Origin: Streptomyces sp. Ru62
GTDB lineage: Bacteria; Actinomycetota; Actinomycetes; Streptomycetales; Streptomycetaceae
Assembly: GCF_002920615.1 (NCBI RefSeq)
Contig: NZ_PQSU01000005.1
Location: 62,001 to 126,000, forward strand
Length of the DNA: 64,000 bases
Direction: 5' to 3'
Program-made: the position numbers and the translations under genes
Shown here: positions 32,486 to 41,630 of the stretch, piece after piece
How the letters are laid out: every line of letters starts with the position of its first letter
Numbering within the stretch: position 1 is the stretch's first letter
Notes under the pieces: generated by a model
What the model was told of the DNA's origin: nothing
The model's input: only the letters and a program-made list of their open reading frames with translations
The model's database searches: none

Positions 32486-33286
32486 TCATGCCTTTTGCTT
32501 GTTCCGGCGATTGCTGATGACCATCGACGTCAGCACGAAGAGAACGGCGACCAGGAACATGGCCGTGCCGATCACATTGATCTGGACGGGCGTGCCGCGC
32601 TGGGCGGAGCCCCACACGAACATGGGGAAGGTGACGGTCGAGCCCGCGTTGAAATTGGTGATGATGAAATCGTCGAAGGAGAGCGCGAACGACAGGAGCG
32701 CGCCCGCGGCGATACCCGGTGCCGCGATGGGCAGGGTGACCCGCAGGAAGGTCTGCACGGGACCGGCGTACAGGTCCCGGGCGGCCTCCTCCAGGCGCGG
32801 GTCCATCGACATCACACGCGCTTTGACCGCGGTGACGACGAAGCTCAGACAGAACATGATGTGGGCGATGAGGATCGTCCAGAAGCCCAGCTGGGCGCCC
32901 ATGTTGAGGAACAGGGTGAGCAGCGAGGCGGCCATGACGACCTCGGGCATCGCCATCGGCAGGAAGATCAGCGAGTTGACGGCGCCGCGCGCGCGGAAGC
33001 GGTAGCGGACCAGCGCGAAGGAGATCATCGTGCCGAGGACCGTGGCGCCGACCGTCGCCCACACGGCGATCTGGAGGCTGAGGGACAGCGAGCCGCACAT
33101 GCCGGCGACACCACAGGGGTCCTTCCAGGCGTCCGTGGAGAACCGCTGCCATTCGTAGTTGAAGCGCCCCTTCGGTTTGTTGAAGGAGAACACCGTGACG
33201 ATGACGTTCGGCAGCAGGAGATAGGCGAGCGTCAGCAGTCCGGCGATGACGACGAGATGGCGCTTGAGCCAGGTGACGAAGGGCAT
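32486..33286 (-). CDS. potC: Spermidine/putrescine ABC permease (PotC-like)
   Basis: A 266-residue inner-membrane permease with six segments and the EAA motif EEAARDLYAGPVQTF. The sequence FSFNKPKGRFNYEW after the first membrane segment and SFDDFIITNF near the end are characteristic of PotC-like polyamine permeases. Its ATG follows the TAA stop of the PotB-like gene with no gap. Confidence 0.88.
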   Translation of the reverse strand: MPFVTWLKRHLVVIAGLLTLAYLLLPNVIVTVFSFNKPKGRFNYEWQRFSTDAWKDPCGVAGMCGSLSLSLQIAVWATVGATVLGTMISFALVRYRFRARGAVNSLIFLPMAMPEVVMAASLLTLFLNMGAQLGFWTILIAHIMFCLSFVVTAVKARVMSMDPRLEEAARDLYAGPVQTFLRVTLPIAAPGIAAGALLSFALSFDDFIITNFNAGSTVTFPMFVWGSAQRGTPVQINVIGTAMFLVAVLFVLTSMVISNRRNKQKA

Positions 33287-34216
33287 TTAGACCAGATCCT
33301 CCGTCCCGGAGCGGCGGATGTAGAGCGTGACCATGGCCAGGATCGCGGCCATGAGGATGAAGGAGAGGGCCGCGGCCGTCGGATAGTCCAGGATGCGCAG
33401 GAACTGCGTCTGGATGACGTTGCCGATCATGCGGGTGTCGGTGGAGCCGAGGAGTTCGGCGTTGACGTAGTCACCGGCCGCCGGGATGAAGGTGAGCAGG
33501 GTCCCGGAGACCACGCCCGGCATGGACAGCGGGAAGGTGACCTTGCGGAAGGTCGTCCACGGCTTGGCGTACAGGTCGCCGGCCGCCTCGTGCAGCCGGC
33601 CGTCGATCCGCTCCAGCGAGGTGTACAGCGGAAGGATCATGAACGGAAGGAAGTTGTACGTCAGACCGCAGACGACCGCGAGCGGGGTGGCCAGGACGCG
33701 GTCGCCGGCCGTCCAGCCGAGCCAGTTGGTGAGGTCCAGGATGTGCAGCGAGTTCAGGGTGTGCACGACCACGCCGTTGTCCGCGAGGATCGTCTTCCAG
33801 GCCAGCGTGCGGATCAGGAAGCTGGTGAAGAACGGCGCGATCACCAGGATCATGATCAGGTTGCGCCAGCGGCCCGCGCGGAAGGCGATGAGATAGGCCA
33901 GCGGGTAGCCGAGCAGCAGGCACAGCACGGTCGCGGCGGCGGCGTAGAAGACGGACCGCAGGAACTGCGGCCAGTACGCGGACAGGGCGTCCCAGTACGT
34001 CGCGAAGTGCCAGGTGACCTTGTAGCCCTCCTCCAGGGAGCCCTGCTGCACGGAGGTGGAGGCCTGGTAGAGCATCGGCAGCGCGAAGAAGACGATCAGC
34101 CACAGCATGCCGGGCAGCAGCAGCCAGTACGGGGTGAACCGGCCGCGCCTGCGCGGAGGCTTCTTCTCCGGGGTCGCGGGGGCGAGGGGCGGGGGCGCCT
34201 CGGTGAGGGTGGACAT
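33287..34216 (-). CDS. potB: Spermidine/putrescine ABC permease (PotB-like)
   Basis: A 309-residue permease. A basic, Pro-rich N-terminus (KKPPRRRGRFTPY) precedes six membrane segments. The EAA motif is EAAGDLYAKPWTTF, and FIPAAGDYVNAELLG is typical of PotB proteins. ATG 34216 overlaps the potA stop (ATGA). It pairs with the PotC-like permease in the membrane channel. Confidence 0.88.
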   Translation of the reverse strand: MSTLTEAPPPLAPATPEKKPPRRRGRFTPYWLLLPGMLWLIVFFALPMLYQASTSVQQGSLEEGYKVTWHFATYWDALSAYWPQFLRSVFYAAAATVLCLLLGYPLAYLIAFRAGRWRNLIMILVIAPFFTSFLIRTLAWKTILADNGVVVHTLNSLHILDLTNWLGWTAGDRVLATPLAVVCGLTYNFLPFMILPLYTSLERIDGRLHEAAGDLYAKPWTTFRKVTFPLSMPGVVSGTLLTFIPAAGDYVNAELLGSTDTRMIGNVIQTQFLRILDYPTAAALSFILMAAILAMVTLYIRRSGTEDLV

Positions 34217-35385
34217 CAGGCGGCGACCTCTTCCTCGGTGCCCGCGGAGCCCACTGTCCCGGCAAGCAGGGACTGAGCCGCGTCCAGCCCGAACGTGTGC
34301 GCCGGGCTCCAGTGCAGCACCACGTCGGCGCCGGGGACGAGCCGGCCGTCCCGCTCGACGTTCTGCACGTACACCGCCAGCTCGTCGCAGACCGGGCTGT
34401 CGATGACGTACTGCGTGGAGACGCCGATGAAGCTCGCGTCGGCGATCTTGCCGGTGAGGCGGTTGCGGCCCTCGGGGATCTCCCCCGCGTCGTCGGCGTG
34501 CGTGAGCGAGATCTTCTCCGGGCGGATACCGACCAGCACCTTGCCGCCGACCGCCGTCGGGGCGGAACACCGCGCCTCGGGCAGCACCAGCTTGCCGCCG
34601 CCCGCCTTCAGCACGATGTCGTCGCCGTTCTTCGTGTCGACCTCGGCCTCGATGAGGTTGGAGGTGCCGAGGAAGTTCGCGACGAAGGTGCTCTGCGGGT
34701 TCTCGTACAGGTCGGCCGGCGAGCCGAGCTGCTCGACCCGGCCGCCGTTCATCACGGCGACCGTGTCGGCCATGGTCATGGCCTCCTCCTGGTCGTGCGT
34801 GACATGGATGAAGGTGATGCCGACCTCGGTCTGGATGCGCTTGAGCTCCAGCTGCATCTGGCGGCGCAGCTTCAGGTCCAGGGCGCCGAGCGGCTCGTCC
34901 AGCAGGAGCACCTTGGGGTGGTTGATCAGCGCGCGCGCCACGGCGACGCGCTGCTGCTGGCCGCCGGAGAGCTGGTGCGGCTTCTTGCGCGCCTGCTCGC
35001 CGAGCTGGACCAGCTCCAGCATGTCCTCCACCTGCTTCTTCACGCTCTTGATGCCGCGCCGGCGCAGACCGAAGGCGACGTTCTCGAAGATGTCGAGGTG
35101 CGGGAAGAGGGCGTAGGACTGGAAGACCGTGTTCACCGGCCGTTTGTACGGCGGCAGGTGGGTGACGTCCTGGTCGCCGAGCCGGACCGTGCCCGTCGTG
35201 GGCTCCTCCAGGCCGGCGATCATGCGCAGGGTGGTGGTCTTGCCGCAGCCTGAGGCGCCGAGCAGGGCGAAGAAGGAGCCCTCGGGCACGGTCAGCTCCA
35301 GCGGGTGCACGGCGGTGAAGGAGCCGTAGGTCTTGGAGATGCCGGAGAGGCGGACGTCGCCGCTGTTGTCTGATGTCGTCTTCAT
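34216..35385 (-). CDS. potA: Spermidine/putrescine ABC ATPase (PotA-like)
   Basis: A 389-residue ATPase: Walker [11 protein letters not shown]-loop ([12 protein letters not shown]), signature [15 protein letters not shown], Walker [13 protein letters not shown] and H-loop HVTHDQ, then a C-terminal TOBE/regulatory domain (about 290-389). ATG 35385 has AGGGG about 10 bases upstream. An in-frame GTG at 35394 overlaps the potD stop, but AGGGG is then too close to serve it. This importer carries its own ATPase, unlike the two sugar importers in the window. Confidence 0.9.
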   Translation of the reverse strand: MKTTSDNSGDVRLSGISKTYGSFTAVHPLELTVPEGSFFALLGASGCGKTTTLRMIAGLEEPTTGTVRLGDQDVTHLPPYKRPVNTVFQSYALFPHLDIFENVAFGLRRRGIKSVKKQVEDMLELVQLGEQARKKPHQLSGGQQQRVAVARALINHPKVLLLDEPLGALDLKLRRQMQLELKRIQTEVGITFIHVTHDQEEAMTMADTVAVMNGGRVEQLGSPADLYENPQSTFVANFLGTSNLIEAEVDTKNGDDIVLKAGGGKLVLPEARCSAPTAVGGKVLVGIRPEKISLTHADDAGEIPEGRNRLTGKIADASFIGVSTQYVIDSPVCDELAVYVQNVERDGRLVPGADVVLHWSPAHTFGLDAAQSLLAGTVGSAGTEEEVAA

Positions 35386-35390
35386 CGTCG

Positions 35391-36638
35391 TCACGCCCCT
35401 GTGAGCTTCGCGAACTTCTCTTCGTAGGCCGTCTCTTCCTTCTGGCTCAGGGAGCGGAAGGCGTGGGACTTCGCCTGCATGGCCTTGTCGGGGACGATCA
35501 GCGGGTTGTCCGCCGCGTCCTTGTCGATCTTCGCAAGGTAGGGCTTCACCCCGTCGACCGGCGTCACGTAGTTGATGTAGGCGGCGAGCGCGGCGGCCTG
35601 CTCGGGCTCGTAGTAGAAGTCCATGAGCCGTTCGGCGTTCGTCTTGTGCCGCGCCTTGTTGGGGACGCACATGTTGTCGGTCGACGTCATGTAGCCGCTG
35701 TCGGGGATGACGAAGTCGACGTCCGGGCTGTCCGCCTTGAGCTGGACCACGTCCCCGGCCCAGGCGACGCAGGCGGCGAAGTCTCCCTTGGTCAGGTCGG
35801 AGGTGTAGTCGTTGCCGGTGAAGCGGCGGATCTGGCCCTTGTCGACGGCCTTCTGGAGGCGGGCGATCACCGCGTCGAAGTCGTCGTCGGTGAACTTCGC
35901 CGGGTCCTTGCCCATGTCGAGCAGGGTCATGCCGATGGAGTCCCGCATCTCCGACAGGAAGCCCACGCGTCCCTTGAGCTTGGGGTTGTCGAGCAGGTCG
36001 GAGACCGACTTCACCTCGATGCCGTCGAGCGCCTTCTTGTTGTAGGCGATCACGGTGGAGATGCCCTGCCAGGGGTACGAGTACGCCCGCCCGGGGTCCC
36101 AGTCGGGGTTGCGGAACTGGGGCGAGAGGTTGGTGTACGCGTGCGGGAGGTTCGACGGGTCTAGCTTCTGCACCCAGCCGAGGCGGATCAGCCGGGCGGC
36201 CAGCCAGTCGGTGAGGACGAGGATGTCCCGGCCGGTGTCCTGTCCCGCGGCGAGCTGCGGCTTGATCTTGCCGAAGAACTCGTTGTTGTCGTTGATGTCC
36301 TCGGTGTAGTCGACCGTGATCCCGGTCCGCCGGCGGAAGGTCTCCAGGGTGGGGTGGTGCTTGCCGCTGTCGTCGACGTCGATGTACTCGGTCCAGTTGG
36401 AGAAGTTCACCACCTTCTCCCGGGCGGAGTGGTCCTGGGCGGAGGTGCCGCCCTGGGTCTTGCCCGCGGCGGGGATCCCGCAGCCGCTCAGCGCCCCGAG
36501 GCCGCCGGCGGCGAGCGCGCCGCCCGCGGACGCCCGCAGCAGCGACCGGCGGGTCAGGGCGGCCCTGCCGTTGCGCAAGCTGCGCCGCATGGCGGCCACT
36601 TGGGGCGGGGTGAGGCGGTCGGGCTCGTACTGCTCCAT
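35391..36638 (-). CDS. potD: Polyamine-binding lipoprotein (PotD-like)
   Basis: A 415-residue solute-binding lipoprotein. A Tat motif (TRRSLLRASAGG) and lipobox LSGC lie near residue 50. The mature part begins with VVNFSNWTEYIDVDD-type sequence, the hallmark of PotD/PotF proteins (FxNWxxYI). It binds putrescine or spermidine outside the membrane and delivers it to PotBC. It is the second gene of the operon, 50 bp after the aldehyde dehydrogenase; potA follows within 6 bp. Confidence 0.9.
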   Translation of the reverse strand: MEQYEPDRLTPPQVAAMRRSLRNGRAALTRRSLLRASAGGALAAGGLGALSGCGIPAAGKTQGGTSAQDHSAREKVVNFSNWTEYIDVDDSGKHHPTLETFRRRTGITVDYTEDINDNNEFFGKIKPQLAAGQDTGRDILVLTDWLAARLIRLGWVQKLDPSNLPHAYTNLSPQFRNPDWDPGRAYSYPWQGISTVIAYNKKALDGIEVKSVSDLLDNPKLKGRVGFLSEMRDSIGMTLLDMGKDPAKFTDDDFDAVIARLQKAVDKGQIRRFTGNDYTSDLTKGDFAACVAWAGDVVQLKADSPDVDFVIPDSGYMTSTDNMCVPNKARHKTNAERLMDFYYEPEQAAALAAYINYVTPVDGVKPYLAKIDKDAADNPLIVPDKAMQAKSHAFRSLSQKEETAYEEKFAKLTGA

Positions 36639-36688
36639 GCGCGTGGTGCCCTTTCGGAGGATCGGCCTGGTCGGTGGCCGGGTCGTCG

Positions 36689-38224
36689 CTAGCGGTCCCC
36701 GAAGATCGTGCGGTGCCAGTCCTTCCTGGCGACCGCGGTGTTGTCGAACATTACGTGCTTGACCTGCGTGTATTCCTCGAAGGAGTACGCCGACATGTCC
36801 TTGCCGAAGCCGGAGGCCTTGTAGCCGCCGTGCGGCATCTCGCTGATGATCGGGATGTGGTCGTTGATCCAGACGCAGCCCGCCTTGATCTCGCGGGTGG
36901 CCCGGTTCGCGCGGTAGACGCTGCCGCTCCACGCGGAGGCCGCGAGGCCGTACGGGGTGTCGTTGGCCAGCCGGATGCCCTCATCATCACTGTCGAACGG
37001 CAGTACGACCAGTACCGGGCCGAAGATCTCCGACTGGACGATCTCGCTGTCCTGGGCCGCGTCGGCGATCAGCGTGGGCCGGTAGTAGGCGCCGTCCTTC
37101 AGGTCGCCCTGGGGAGCCTCCCCGCCGGTCACCACGCGCGCGTAGCCCCGCGCGCGGTCCACGAAGCCGGCGACCCGGTCGCGCTGGACGTGTGAGATCA
37201 GCGGCCCGAGGTCGGTGCCGGGCGCGAACGGGTCGCCGAGCCGCACGGTCTCCATCAGCGCGGCCGTACGCTCCACGAACGCCTCGTACAGCGGGCGCTG
37301 CACGTACGCGCGCGTGGCGGCCGTGCAGTCCTGTCCGGTGTTGATGAGCGCGCCGGCGACCGCGCCGTGCACGGCGGCCTCCAGGTCGGCGTCGTCGAAG
37401 ACGACGAAGGGCGCCTTGCCGCCCAGCTCCAGGTGGAGCCGCTTGACGGTGGCGGTGGCGATCTCGGCGACGCGCTTGCCGACGGCGGTGGACCCGGTGA
37501 AGGAGGTCATGGCCACGTCGGGGTGCCCGACGAGGTGCTCACCGGCCTCCTCGCCGGTCCCGGTGACGATGTTGACCACGCCGTCCGGGATGCCGGCGTC
37601 CGTGGCTGCCTGGGCGAACAGCAGCGAGGTCAGCGGGGTCAGCTCGGCGGGCTTCAGCACGATCGTGTTGCCGGCGGCGATCGCCGGGAGGATCTTCCAG
37701 GCGGCCATCTGGAGCGGGTAGTTCCAGGGTGCGACGGAGCCGACGACACCGATGGGCTCGCGCCGGACGTACGACGTGTGGTCGCCGGAGTACTCACCGG
37801 CGGACTGCCCCTGCAGATGCCGGGCGGCGCCCGCGAAGAACGCGGTGTTGTCGATGGTCCCCGGCACGTCGAACTCGCGGGTGAGCTTGAGCGGCTTGCC
37901 GCACTGGAGGGACTCCGCGCGGGCGAACTCCTCGGCGCGGTCGGCGAGCACGGCGGCGAACCGGTGCAGGGCGTCCGAGCGCTCGCCCGGAGTGGCGCCG
38001 GCCCAGCCCGGGAAGGCGGCGCGCGCGGCGGCGACGGCCGCGTCGACGTCGTCGGTACCGGCCAGCTCGTACGTGTACACCTCGGTGCCGGTGGCCGGGT
38101 CGACCACGGAGTGGGTGCGGCCCGAGGTGCCCTGGGCGGGCCGGCCCGCGATGAACTGCGCGCCGTCCGCGAGGCGGTCCTGTGCGGGGAATCGTTCCGG
38201 GGTGGCGGTGCCCGGGTTGTGCAT
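36689..38224 (-). CDS. Gamma-aminobutyraldehyde dehydrogenase-type ALDH
   Basis: A 511-residue aldehyde dehydrogenase with APWNYPLQMA, FTGSTAVGK, the base motif LELGGKAP and the catalytic Cys in NTGQDCTAATRAY. C-terminal INDHIPIISEMPHGGYKASGFGKD is typical of aminobutyraldehyde/betaine-aldehyde dehydrogenases. It heads the polyamine operon; ATG 38224 has the strong site GGAGGAG. The probable role is NAD-dependent oxidation of 4-aminobutyraldehyde, or its gamma-glutamyl form, to GABA. The paralogue at 55331 shares the same motifs. Confidence 0.88.
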   Translation of the reverse strand: MHNPGTATPERFPAQDRLADGAQFIAGRPAQGTSGRTHSVVDPATGTEVYTYELAGTDDVDAAVAAARAAFPGWAGATPGERSDALHRFAAVLADRAEEFARAESLQCGKPLKLTREFDVPGTIDNTAFFAGAARHLQGQSAGEYSGDHTSYVRREPIGVVGSVAPWNYPLQMAAWKILPAIAAGNTIVLKPAELTPLTSLLFAQAATDAGIPDGVVNIVTGTGEEAGEHLVGHPDVAMTSFTGSTAVGKRVAEIATATVKRLHLELGGKAPFVVFDDADLEAAVHGAVAGALINTGQDCTAATRAYVQRPLYEAFVERTAALMETVRLGDPFAPGTDLGPLISHVQRDRVAGFVDRARGYARVVTGGEAPQGDLKDGAYYRPTLIADAAQDSEIVQSEIFGPVLVVLPFDSDDEGIRLANDTPYGLAASAWSGSVYRANRATREIKAGCVWINDHIPIISEMPHGGYKASGFGKDMSAYSFEEYTQVKHVMFDNTAVARKDWHRTIFGDR

Positions 38225-38402
38225 GTCGCTCTCCTCCGCCGTGCGCCCGTCCCGAGGGGCGGGGGGCGTGGCTCCAGCTCGATTTGAGTGCCGATCCTGA
38301 CAGAGGGGCCGGACGCCAACAAGTGATTCCGTTGTTGCCTTTTGGTTACGCGACGGAATCTGTCGACCAGGTGTCGAGTCGGGGTGGAAAAGGGCGGACG
38401 GA

Positions 38403-38996
38403 GTGTCAGTGGTGCGTGCCACACTCGCGTGCATGGGGAAGATCGACGGGGTGGACGCCCTGATCAAGGAGGTCCGGGCGGGGTCCCGGATCAGGTATCT
38501 GCACTTCTGGGGACACCGGCCGCGGCCGGACGGCCGAATCGGCGCCGGCTGTCTGAGCCAGTGGTGGCCGTCGCCGTTCGTGGTGGACGGCGTGCGGTAC
38601 GCGACGGCCGAGCACTGGATGATGGCGGGCAAGGCCCGGCTGTTCGGGGACGCGGAGGCCGAGCGCCGGGTGCTGGCCGCGGAGCACCCCGCCGAGGCGA
38701 AGAAGGTGGGCCGGCTGGTGCGGGGCTTCGACGACGCGGTGTGGACGCGGGAACGCTTCCGGCTGGTCGTCGAGGGCAGTGTGCACAAGTTCGCCGCCGA
38801 TGACGACCTCGGCATGTTCCTGCTGGGGACCGGGGAGCGGGTGCTGGTGGAGGCGAGCCCCGTGGACCGGATATGGGGCATCGGCCTGGCAGCGGACGAC
38901 GAGGCCGCCTCGGACCCCGAGCGCTGGCGCGGCCTGAACCTCCTGGGCTTCGCACTGATGGAAGCCCGGGAGCGACTGGCGGGCGCGGGAGCGTAG
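38403..38996 (+). CDS. NADAR-family protein (YbiA-like)
   Basis: A 197-residue protein with the NADAR core: YLHFWGHRP, CLSQWWPSPF, YATAEHWMMAGKARLFGD, KKVGRLVRGF, HKFAADDDLGMFLLGTG and LVEASPVDRIWGIG. NADAR proteins hydrolyse N-glycosidic bonds, such as riboflavin intermediates in YbiA or ADP-ribosyl groups on guanine in anti-toxin types. GTG 38403 is chosen because AAAAGGG lies about 8 bases upstream; ATG 38433 is possible but has no ribosome site. There is no toxin-like neighbour, so a housekeeping damage-control role is more likely than an antitoxin role. Confidence 0.82.
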   Translation: MSVVRATLACMGKIDGVDALIKEVRAGSRIRYLHFWGHRPRPDGRIGAGCLSQWWPSPFVVDGVRYATAEHWMMAGKARLFGDAEAERRVLAAEHPAEAKKVGRLVRGFDDAVWTRERFRLVVEGSVHKFAADDDLGMFLLGTGERVLVEASPVDRIWGIGLAADDEAASDPERWRGLNLLGFALMEARERLAGAGA

Positions 38997-39030
38997 GCCT
39001 GCGGCGCTTCGGCGGGGGTGGTGCCGGGGT

Positions 39031-39300
39031 GGCTGCCGGGTGGTGCGGGGTGGTTTCGGCGGTTGGCGGCCCGCCGGCGGTGCGGGGTGGCTGCCGGGTG
39101 GTTTCGGCGGTCGGCGGTCCACTGGCGGTGGCGGGGTGGCTGCCGGGTTGCTTCGGCGGTCGGCGGTCCACTGGCGGTGGCGGGGTGGCTGCCGGGTGGT
39201 TTCGGCGGTCGGCGGCCCGCCGGCGGTGCGGGGTGGCTGCCGGGTTGCTTCGGCGGTCGGCGGCCCGCCGGCGGTGGCGGGGCGGCTGCCGGGTGTTTCG
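39031..39300. repeat. 49-bp minisatellite, about six copies
   Basis: Copies of ggctgccggg start at 39031, 39089, 39138, 39187, 39235 and 39284, a spacing of 48-49 bp after a first interval of 58. The unit also contains ttcggcggtcggcgg and a variable part reading either tccactggcggtggc or cccgccggcggtgc. The array fills most of the 368-bp gap between two convergent genes (38997-39364). The unit is not a multiple of three and no credible protein is encoded. Confidence 0.85.
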
Positions 39301-39364
39301 GCGGGTTGGGGCGGGCCGGCCGGGATCAGGCAGGGTGACCGGGATCGGGGGGCCGGCCGGCCTG

Positions 39365-40357
39365 TCAGGTGTTCGTCGCGATGAGCAGGGCGAACAGGCC
39401 CAGCACCAGGACGATCCCGGCGGCGCCGCAGATGATGCCGGCCAGAGCCACGCCCGGGTTCGTCGCCTCGCCCCGGTTGGCCTTGCCCCGGCCCAGTCCG
39501 CCGAAGATCAGGGCCAGGATGCCCAGCACCAGCGCGATCGGCCACATGATGAAACCGACCGCCGAGATGATCCCCAGCACCAGCGAGGCCGTACCCATGC
39601 CGTTGCTCGGAGGCGGCTGCATGCCGGGCCAGGCGTAGCCGTGGGCGGCGGGGTAGGGGGCGACACCGCCGTACGGGGCCTGCTGCGGGCCCGGGTAGCC
39701 GTACGCGGGCGCGGTGCCCGGATAGCCGTACGGCACCTGGCCGGGGCCGTCAGGGGCGATGGGAGGCGGCGGCACCGGCTCCGCTCCCCCGTGCGGGCCG
39801 GCGGGGAACGCCGGCGGGGCGAAGGGGTTCGCCGGGGGCGTGTAGGGGTTCGGCTGCGGCGCGGGGGCGGGAGACGCGAAGGGGTTCGATCCCGAGGCTG
39901 TAGCCGGCGCCGCGAAAGGGTTCGACTCCGCACCGGCAGCCGGAGACGCGAAACCGTTCGGCTGCGAGGCAGCGGACGGCGGGGCGAACGGGTCGGGCTG
40001 GGCTGCCGGAGACGGCGGCGCGAACGGGTCGGGATGGGGCGTCGCGGACGGCGGCGCGAAGGGGTTCGGCCGGGGCGTCGGGGCTGTGGAGGCGGACCCC
40101 CCGGCTGGGCCGGCCCAGGGCGCGGGCGCGCCGTCGGCGGGTGCGGCCGGCTCCGGGAACGCCGGCAGTGAGGTCACCGTCCGCTGGTCGTGGACGGAGC
40201 CTGGGGCGGGAACGGCGTCCTGGACCCGTTCCTCATCCGCTCCCCGGGCCGCCGGTGCCGTCCGCTCCGGTTCCTTGTCGAAGGAGACCCCGGGTATCGC
40301 GGAGTGGTGCCCGGCGCTCTGCTCCCCCGGCGTGGACTGCGGCACCTCGTCGGACAT
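39365..40357 (-). CDS. DUF4190 membrane protein with Pro-rich repeats
   Basis: A 330-residue protein. About 230 residues of low-complexity Pro/Ala/Gly sequence carry repeated NPFAPPSA / DPFAPPSP units and Tyr/Gly motifs. Two membrane helices follow (GTASLVLGIISAVGFIMWPIALVLGILALIFGG and VALAGIICGAAGIVLVLGLFALL; each exceeds a helix only at its edges), the DUF4190 hairpin, with GRGKANRGEATN between them. ATG 40357 has GAGGGG about 10 bases upstream; a GTG at 40366 is too close to it. The repeats are probably a cytoplasmic disordered tail. Function unknown. Confidence 0.82.
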   Translation of the reverse strand: MSDEVPQSTPGEQSAGHHSAIPGVSFDKEPERTAPAARGADEERVQDAVPAPGSVHDQRTVTSLPAFPEPAAPADGAPAPWAGPAGGSASTAPTPRPNPFAPPSATPHPDPFAPPSPAAQPDPFAPPSAASQPNGFASPAAGAESNPFAAPATASGSNPFASPAPAPQPNPYTPPANPFAPPAFPAGPHGGAEPVPPPPIAPDGPGQVPYGYPGTAPAYGYPGPQQAPYGGVAPYPAAHGYAWPGMQPPPSNGMGTASLVLGIISAVGFIMWPIALVLGILALIFGGLGRGKANRGEATNPGVALAGIICGAAGIVLVLGLFALLIATNT

Positions 40358-40542
40358 GGTCGGCACACCCCTCAGCTGGACGTCCCGTCATGCTACGGGC
40401 AGCGCCGGCCACCGCGGCCCGGGGCCTACGATGATGCGGCGCAACCCGATCAGCCGATCATCGCGCCCGCACCACGGACCACGTCCACCGCACGACGTGC
40501 CACGGACCACGTGCCGCGGGCGCCCGTCCCGGGGAGGACCCC

Positions 40543-41610
40543 TTGACCGACAGCTCCGTACCCGCCACCGGCACCGCCGACCGCGATCTGCGCGCCTTCA
40601 TCGCCGGACTGCCCAAGGCGGAACTGCACGTCCACCACGTCGGCTCCGCCTCCCCCCGCATCGTCTCCGAACTGGCCGCCCGCCACCCCGACTCCAAGGT
40701 CCCCAGCGACCCCGAGGCCCTGGCCGACTACTTCACCTTCACCGACTTCGCGCACTTCATCGAGGTGTACCTGTCGGTCGTGGACCTCATCCGCACCCCG
40801 GAGGACGTCCGGCTGCTCACCTACGAGGTGGCCCGCGACATGGCCCGGCAGCAGGTGCGGTACGCCGAGCTGACCATCACCCCGTTCTCCTCCACCCGGC
40901 GCGGCATAGACGCGCGGGCGTTCATGGACGCGATCGAGGACGCCCGGAAGGCCGCCGAGGCCGAGTTCGGGACCGTACTGCGCTGGTGCTTCGACATCCC
41001 CGGTGAGGCCGGTCTGGAGTCGGCCGAGGAGACGGTGCGGCTGGCCACCGACGACCGGCTCCGCCCGGAGGGCCTGGTGTCGTTCGGGCTCGGCGGACCG
41101 GAGATCGGCGTGCCCCGGCCGCAGTTCAAGCCGTACTTCGACCGGGCCATCGCGGCCGGTCTGCGCTCCGTCCCGCACGCCGGGGAGACGACCGGCCCGG
41201 AGACCGTGTGGGACGCGCTGACGGAGCTGCGTGCCGAGCGGATCGGGCACGGCACCAGCTCGGCGCGGGACCCCAAGCTGCTCGCCCACCTCGCCGAGCA
41301 CCGCGTACCGCTGGAGGTGTGCCCGACCTCCAACATCGCCACCCGCGCGGTCCGCACGCTGGAGGAGCACCCGCTCAAGGAGTTCGCGCGGGCCGGGGTG
41401 CTGGTCACGATCAACTCCGACGACCCGCCGATGTTCGGTACGGACCTGAACAACGAGTACGCGGTGGCCGCCCGGCTCCTGGACCTGGACGAGCGGGGCC
41501 TGGCCGACCTGGCGAAGAACGCCGTGGAGGCATCCTTCCTGGACGCGGCGGGCAAGGCGCGGATCACGGCGGAGATCGACACGTACACCGCCGCCTGGCC
41601 GGCCTCCTGA
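40543..41610 (+). CDS. Adenosine deaminase-like metalloenzyme
   Basis: A 355-residue amidohydrolase-fold protein. Metal and catalytic motifs: HVHHVGSAS (first two His), SVPHAGET (third His plus catalytic-type Glu region), ERIGHGTS and VTINSDDPPMFGTDL (metal Asp). Usual adenosine deaminases have HLHLEG or HVHLDG at the first motif; the VGS variant here suggests changed substrate recognition. The likely reaction is deamination of adenosine, deoxyadenosine or a related purine. The start codon is TTG 40543 with GGGGAGG upstream. The GDPD-like gene follows after 20 bp on the same strand. Confidence 0.85.
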   Translation: MTDSSVPATGTADRDLRAFIAGLPKAELHVHHVGSASPRIVSELAARHPDSKVPSDPEALADYFTFTDFAHFIEVYLSVVDLIRTPEDVRLLTYEVARDMARQQVRYAELTITPFSSTRRGIDARAFMDAIEDARKAAEAEFGTVLRWCFDIPGEAGLESAEETVRLATDDRLRPEGLVSFGLGGPEIGVPRPQFKPYFDRAIAAGLRSVPHAGETTGPETVWDALTELRAERIGHGTSSARDPKLLAHLAEHRVPLEVCPTSNIATRAVRTLEEHPLKEFARAGVLVTINSDDPPMFGTDLNNEYAVAARLLDLDERGLADLAKNAVEASFLDAAGKARITAEIDTYTAAWPAS

Positions 41611-41630
41611 CACCGGCCACAATGGGGGCC

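Noticed and set aside
35385..35394. GTG 35394 as start of the PotA-like ATPase
   Set aside because: It overlaps the preceding stop neatly, but AGGGG is too close to it; ATG 35385 has normal spacing.
38403..38996. NADAR antitoxin of a DarT-type system
   Set aside because: No DarT or other toxin-like gene adjoins it; the neighbours are an ALDH and a DUF4190 protein.
39031..39300. Possible CRISPR array
   Set aside because: Units are directly tandem with no unique spacers, and no cas genes are present.
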